From contig CALALQ010000116.1 in assembly GCA_937925595.1 (NCBI GenBank), forward strand, positions 1-23,620: a stretch of DNA of 23,620 nt. The letters are read 5' to 3'. This DNA is from an uncultured Demequina sp. Lineage in GTDB: Bacteria > Actinomycetota > Actinomycetes > Actinomycetales > Demequinaceae. How positions within the stretch are numbered: position 1 is the stretch's first letter; each line of letters begins with the position of its first letter. The notes under the pieces are model-generated. The model worked only from the letters and a program-made list of their open reading frames with translations, made no database searches and had not been told where the DNA came from. Shown one piece after another: positions 20,914 through 23,620 of the stretch. The position numbers were made by a program, and so were the translations under genes.

Positions 20914-21996
20914 ATGACCACCACCACTTCCCGTCTCCCGTTCCTGACGGTCCACACGCTCACGGCCCTGCCGTGGCACAACCTGAACCGTGACGAGAAC
21001 GGCTCGCCCAAGCAGCTCACCGAAGGCGGCGTCACCCGCGCCCGACTGTCCTCCCAGTCCCTCAAACGCGCCGCCCGCATCGGGTTCGAACGCTCCACCG
21101 AGTGCGCCGAAGCGTCCGTCCGCACCAAGACCGTCCCCGCCCTCGTCGTGAAGCGTGTGGAGGAGCTGACCGGCCCGATGGAGCCGAAGGAGCGGGAAGC
21201 ACTCCGCACGAAGGTCATGAACCGTGTCGGGACGCTCACGCACACGACCACCGACGGGAAGAAGGAGACCCTCGTCTGGTTGAGCGCCGGTGAGCTGGAA
21301 ACCCTCGCGCAGACGTACGCGAAAGACCGTGGCGCCGACAAGGTGGCCCCCGTTGAGAACACCTCCACTGGAAGCCTTGCGATCGCCGGGTTCGGTCGGA
21401 TGTTCGCCGCAGCCCCCGACCTGTCCCTGCGGGCAGCGGTCGCGGTCTCCGACGCCATCACCACCCACGCCGCCGAAATCGAACTGGACTGGTTCGCCGC
21501 CGTCGACGACGGCATCAACGCCCGCGCCGGCGCCGGGCAGCTCGGGTTCACGATGCAGACCACCGGTGTCTACTACCGGTCGTTCACCATCGACCGGGCC
21601 CAGCTCGCCCGCAACTACGACCTGCCGCTCGACTCGGCTGCCGCAGAACCTCAGCTGCGGTCCTTCATCCGCCACCTCACCCTGGCCCTCCCCGGCGGCC
21701 GCGAGGCGGGCACGGCTGCGCACACGCTCCCTGCGCTCATCGTCGCCGAGGAGCAGGCGCAGCGCGTCGCGTACGACTTCCATGAGCCTGTCACCAGGGC
21801 CGAGGACGGTGGGTTCCTCCGCCCCAGCATCCAGGCGCTCCTGAACAAGGCCGCCGACGCCCGCGCGTTTGATCCGGACCTGTTCGGGGAGACGTTCTAC
21901 ACCGGCACCGAAGCCGCCCATCACCTGGGGGCGGTGCCCGTCGGCACGTTCGCCGGGTACACCGACTTCGTGCTCGACTTCCTCCGCGCCGCATGA
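20914..21996 (+). CDS. cas7: Cas7e/Cse4 (CasC), Cascade backbone
   Basis: Protein of 360 aa, the usual length. The N-terminus has the family signature VHTLTALPWHNLNRDENGSPKQ...GGVTRARLSSQSLKRAAR (compare 'vHtL...p..nlNRD..G.pK....GG..RaR.SSQ.lKRa.R'). Further typical parts are RMFAAAPDLSLRAAVAVSDAITTHA and the GAGQLGFTMQTTGVYYRSFTID stretch. Several copies form the helical filament holding the crRNA spacer. It overlaps cas5 by 4 bp (ATGA). Confidence 0.95.
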   Translation: MTTTTSRLPFLTVHTLTALPWHNLNRDENGSPKQLTEGGVTRARLSSQSLKRAARIGFERSTECAEASVRTKTVPALVVKRVEELTGPMEPKEREALRTKVMNRVGTLTHTTTDGKKETLVWLSAGELETLAQTYAKDRGADKVAPVENTSTGSLAIAGFGRMFAAAPDLSLRAAVAVSDAITTHAAEIELDWFAAVDDGINARAGAGQLGFTMQTTGVYYRSFTIDRAQLARNYDLPLDSAAAEPQLRSFIRHLTLALPGGREAGTAAHTLPALIVAEEQAQRVAYDFHEPVTRAEDGGFLRPSIQALLNKAADARAFDPDLFGETFYTGTEAAHHLGAVPVGTFAGYTDFVLDFLRAA

Positions 21997-22682
21997 CCCG
22001 CACACTTCTTCTCCGGCTCGCCGGTCCCCAGCAGTCGTGGGGTGGCCCGGCAACGCAGAGGCACCGACCCACAGAACCGGTCCCCACCTACGGTGGTGTC
22101 CTCGGGCTCCTCGCCGCGGCGCTCGGTGCGCCTGCAGGTGAGGTCCCGGAGCGGCTCCGGACGCTCGAGCTGCTGGTCCGTGCGGATCGTCCCGGGGCCA
22201 TCGAGCAGGACTTCCACACGGTCTCCGCACCTCCTGCGGATGTGGCCGAAGCGCGTCAGCGGGACTACCGGCTCCGCCACAGCGCCGGGAAGGGGCGGGC
22301 CGACTACGTCGTACCGCTCGGGAACGGGATGCCGTGGGTGAAGAACACGAAGGTGCAGACCTTCATCAGCCACCGCGCCTACATCGCCGACGCCGAGTTC
22401 ATCCTCGCTGCCACCGGTCCCGAAGAGCTCATCGCTGAGCTTGCCGCGGCTGTCCGGAACCCCGTGTTCACCCCGTACCTGGGCCGGCTCGCGTACGCCC
22501 CGACGTTCCCGTTCACCCTCGGCGCCAGAGACGGTGACGGCATGTCCGTCTTGAAGGCGCTGCCGACAACAGCGACCGGCCCGGTGAAGGTGTACCGGGT
22601 CACCGAGCACGCGACATTCCAGGCAGCACGCATAGAGGCACCCACCACCGCCACGCCTCTCACAGACTGGAAGCAGCCGTGA
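21993..22682 (+). CDS. cas5e: Cas5e (CasD), crRNA 5'-handle binding subunit
   Basis: Protein of 229 aa. The N-terminus TLLLRLAGPQQSWGGPATQRHRPTEPVPTYGGVLGLLAAALGAP is the classic Cas5e start ('LLLrL.GplQSWG....R.T...PT.sgv.GLlaAALG'). It caps the 5' end of the crRNA in Cascade. The ATG overlaps the cas7 stop by 4 bp and its TGA overlaps the GTG of cas6e. The last 20 codons also contain a CGCATAG motif (22629-22635). Confidence 0.92.
   Translation: MTRTLLLRLAGPQQSWGGPATQRHRPTEPVPTYGGVLGLLAAALGAPAGEVPERLRTLELLVRADRPGAIEQDFHTVSAPPADVAEARQRDYRLRHSAGKGRADYVVPLGNGMPWVKNTKVQTFISHRAYIADAEFILAATGPEELIAELAAAVRNPVFTPYLGRLAYAPTFPFTLGARDGDGMSVLKALPTTATGPVKVYRVTEHATFQAARIEAPTTATPLTDWKQP
22629..22636 (+). 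promoter_or_regulatory. Possible internal promoter CGCATAGA before cas6e
   Basis: The CGCATAG core occurs within the 3' end of cas5, 42 nt before the GTG of cas6e. AGAGGC (22634-22639) and GCCTCT (22655-22660) could pair in the leader. It has no start codon at 7 nt and lies in coding sequence, so this is weaker than the other sites. Confidence 0.3.
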
Positions 22683-23239
22683 CCACAACCCTGTACACGA
22701 CCGCCCTGCCTCGCACATTCGTCGCTGACCCCGACAATGTCGACCTCGTCCACGTCACCACGATGGGCCTGTACCGTGACGCGGACCTCCCCGGGGAGCC
22801 CGGAGCCCGCCGCGCCGGAGCGAACATCCTCTGGGCCTCCGACGACGACAAGATCATCGTCCGCGCAGACCTCCCTGCCACCAACGTCCCCGCAGGCGGC
22901 CGCACATGGGAGATCGTCTACGACCCGCAGCAGGGTCAGCGCGTCGGCTTCAAGACGACCGTGGACGCGGTCGCACGGGTCCGAGGCAAAGACGTGCCCG
23001 TCGGGGACGCTGGGAGTTGGTTCCTCCGCAAGGTCGAAGGCATCCTCACTGACGTGGACATCCAGGACATCCAGTTCCGAAACGCCCGCCGCCGCGGCGG
23101 GTCACTGACCCTCACCACCATCACCGGTGACGCCACCATCGCCGACCCCGATGCCGTGGAGAAGCTGCTGCGCGAGGGACTGGGGCGTTCGAAGGCGTTC
23201 GGGTGCGGGTTCTTCCACGTCTGGAGCCCCGGCTCATGA
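22679..23239 (+). CDS. cas6e: Cas6e (CasE), crRNA-processing endoribonuclease
   Basis: Protein of 186 aa with a GTG start overlapping the cas5 stop. The early His25 in NVDLVHVTTMGLYRD corresponds to the catalytic His of Cas6e (H20 in E. coli, H26 in Thermus). The C-terminal Gly-rich loop GLGRSKAFGCGFFHV is the 'GiGr.KAFGcGll' signature that binds the repeat RNA. It cuts pre-crRNA within each repeat and stays bound to the 3' hairpin. Its presence means the operon could process transcripts of an array located elsewhere. Confidence 0.92.
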   Translation: MTTTLYTTALPRTFVADPDNVDLVHVTTMGLYRDADLPGEPGARRAGANILWASDDDKIIVRADLPATNVPAGGRTWEIVYDPQQGQRVGFKTTVDAVARVRGKDVPVGDAGSWFLRKVEGILTDVDIQDIQFRNARRRGGSLTLTTITGDATIADPDAVEKLLREGLGRSKAFGCGFFHVWSPGS

Positions 23240-23412
23240 GCGTCTCCCACCATTTCAAGACCACCGACGCGGAAGTGTCCCGCGTCCGCGGCGGTGACGT
23301 CGCCGAGCTCCTCGAGGTGGCTGCCACCTACGCCGACGGGGACTGCAAGTGGTACATCGAAGGCGGCGCTGTCGTCTTCGAACGGAACCTGGGCACCAGG
23401 TTCACCGGATGA
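23236..23412 (+). CDS. Small ORF after cas6e, 3' end replaced by the insertion element
   Basis: An ATG at 23236 overlaps the cas6e stop (ATGA). The 58 visible residues include SHHFKTTDAEVSRVRGGDVAELLEVAATYADGDCKWYIEGGAVVFERNLGTRF. They do not look like Cas1 or Cas2. The last codons (TTC ACC GGA TGA) run across the target motif TTCAC into the TnpB element's left end, which supplies the stop, so the original protein was probably longer. The overlap places it in the cas operon. Confidence 0.6.
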   Translation: MSVSHHFKTTDAEVSRVRGGDVAELLEVAATYADGDCKWYIEGGAVVFERNLGTRFTG

Positions 23413-23542
23413 AACGTGGCGGCGGAAGCCCCATCCGTGAGGGTGGGGAGGAGCCGCGTCAACTGCGCTGGTAGCGCGGGCGCCTGGTGCTAGGTCGGAG
23501 GTCGGTGAGATGGTCGGTGACCCGGAAACTCATGGGCGGCTG

Positions 23543-23550
23543 CGCATAGG
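23543..23550 (+). promoter_or_regulatory. CGCATAGG promoter motif of the second tnpB copy
   Basis: Same position relative to the tnpB start as in the first copy (11020-11027), with flanking GGCTGCGCATAGGGG unchanged. Confidence 0.5.
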
Positions 23551-23580
23551 GGAAGTGTCCACTTGTCGGAAGGGTTGTGT

Positions 23581-23620
23581 TTGTCTCAGGTCGCGAAGGT
23601 CCTCGCCGTGAAGGTGCGGG
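23581..23620 (+). CDS. tnpB: Start of second tnpB (cut by window end)
   Basis: TTG at 23581, 7 nt after GGAAGG, opens a frame identical in its first 13 codons (MSQVAKVLAVKVR) to TnpB at 11058. Whether the rest is intact cannot be seen. Confidence 0.75.
   Translation, partial: MSQVAKVLAVKVR

Larger units (their letters stand above)
23406..23620 (+). mobile_element. tnpB: Second TnpB element, left end only (continues beyond window)
   Basis: From 23406 the sequence repeats the left end of the element at 10890 with few changes: terminal hairpin, GTCAA (23458-23462), CTGCGCTG, then a block from about 23514 (TCGGTGACCCGGAAACTC) through the CGCATAGG promoter to the tnpB start. Between about 23471 and 23513 it differs from the first copy in both sequence and length (43 versus 35 nt). 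It is preceded by TTCAC (23401-23405). Confidence 0.8.

Noticed and set aside
23236..23412. Start of cas1 after cas6e
   Set aside because: Position would fit, but the 58 residues show none of the Cas1 N-terminal pattern and the ORF ends in the insertion element.
1..23620. tRNA, rRNA, replication origin or attachment sites
   Set aside because: I looked for cloverleaf-like sequences, rRNA-conserved blocks, iteron arrays and integrase genes and saw none that I could support.

Overview
This window looks like accessory DNA from a high-GC Gram-positive (actinobacterial) host, most likely part of a large plasmid, phage-plasmid or integrated element. The grounds are the high GC, GTG and TTG starts, many genes with almost no 5' leader, actinobacterial-looking Cas proteins, and a cargo of small membrane proteins, lipoproteins and phage-type genes (Ea22-like, Ltp-like, a tail-type LamG-like domain). 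I see no rRNA, tRNA, replication, partition, conjugation or phage structural genes, so the type of element and the host genus remain open.

Layout. Bases 1-4322 are mostly rightward: the end of a cut CDS, a lipoprotein, a convergent 91-aa protein, a small membrane protein, an Ea22-like protein, a membrane protein with two Ltp (superinfection-exclusion) repeats, a membrane-anchored bacterial PH protein, and three tandem paralogous two-helix membrane proteins sharing an R-D-R-(V/I)-V-H-P signature. Bases 4324-5793 form a leftward four-gene operon: a coiled-coil membrane protein, an HExxH metallopeptidase lipoprotein and two Cys-rich microproteins. Bases 5894-9291 are rightward: a coiled-coil protein, a DnaQ-like exonuclease, a 38-aa ORF, a membrane protein, an unknown protein and an SprT-like metallopeptidase. 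Bases 9379-15196 hold two large surface proteins with matching N-terminal pilin-like regions, fused to a LamG-like domain in one and to about seven Cys-paired Ig/Fn3-like repeats in the other. Between them lie a leftward zinc-ribbon-like gene and a TnpB insertion element. Bases 15243-15911 encode a leftward lipoprotein.

Bases 16166-23239 carry a compact type I-E CRISPR-Cas interference operon: cas3, cas8e, cse2, cas7, cas5, cas6e. Neither cas1/cas2 nor a CRISPR array is in the window. A second TnpB element begins right after the operon, truncates the following small ORF, and runs off the window.

Regulation is the strongest unifying signal. A short sequence, (G)CGCATAG(C/G), recurs on both strands, usually 6-7 nt before a start codon. 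This is the geometry of a -10 element driving leaderless mRNAs. It precedes cas3, cas8e and cas7 (in the last two the upstream gene's TAG stop lies inside it) as well as many cargo genes and both tnpB copies. A second group of genes has longer leaders preceded by GTCGCCGCAGGGTA or CTGCGCATG(T/G)A, often with a hairpin or dyad at the expected mRNA 5' end.
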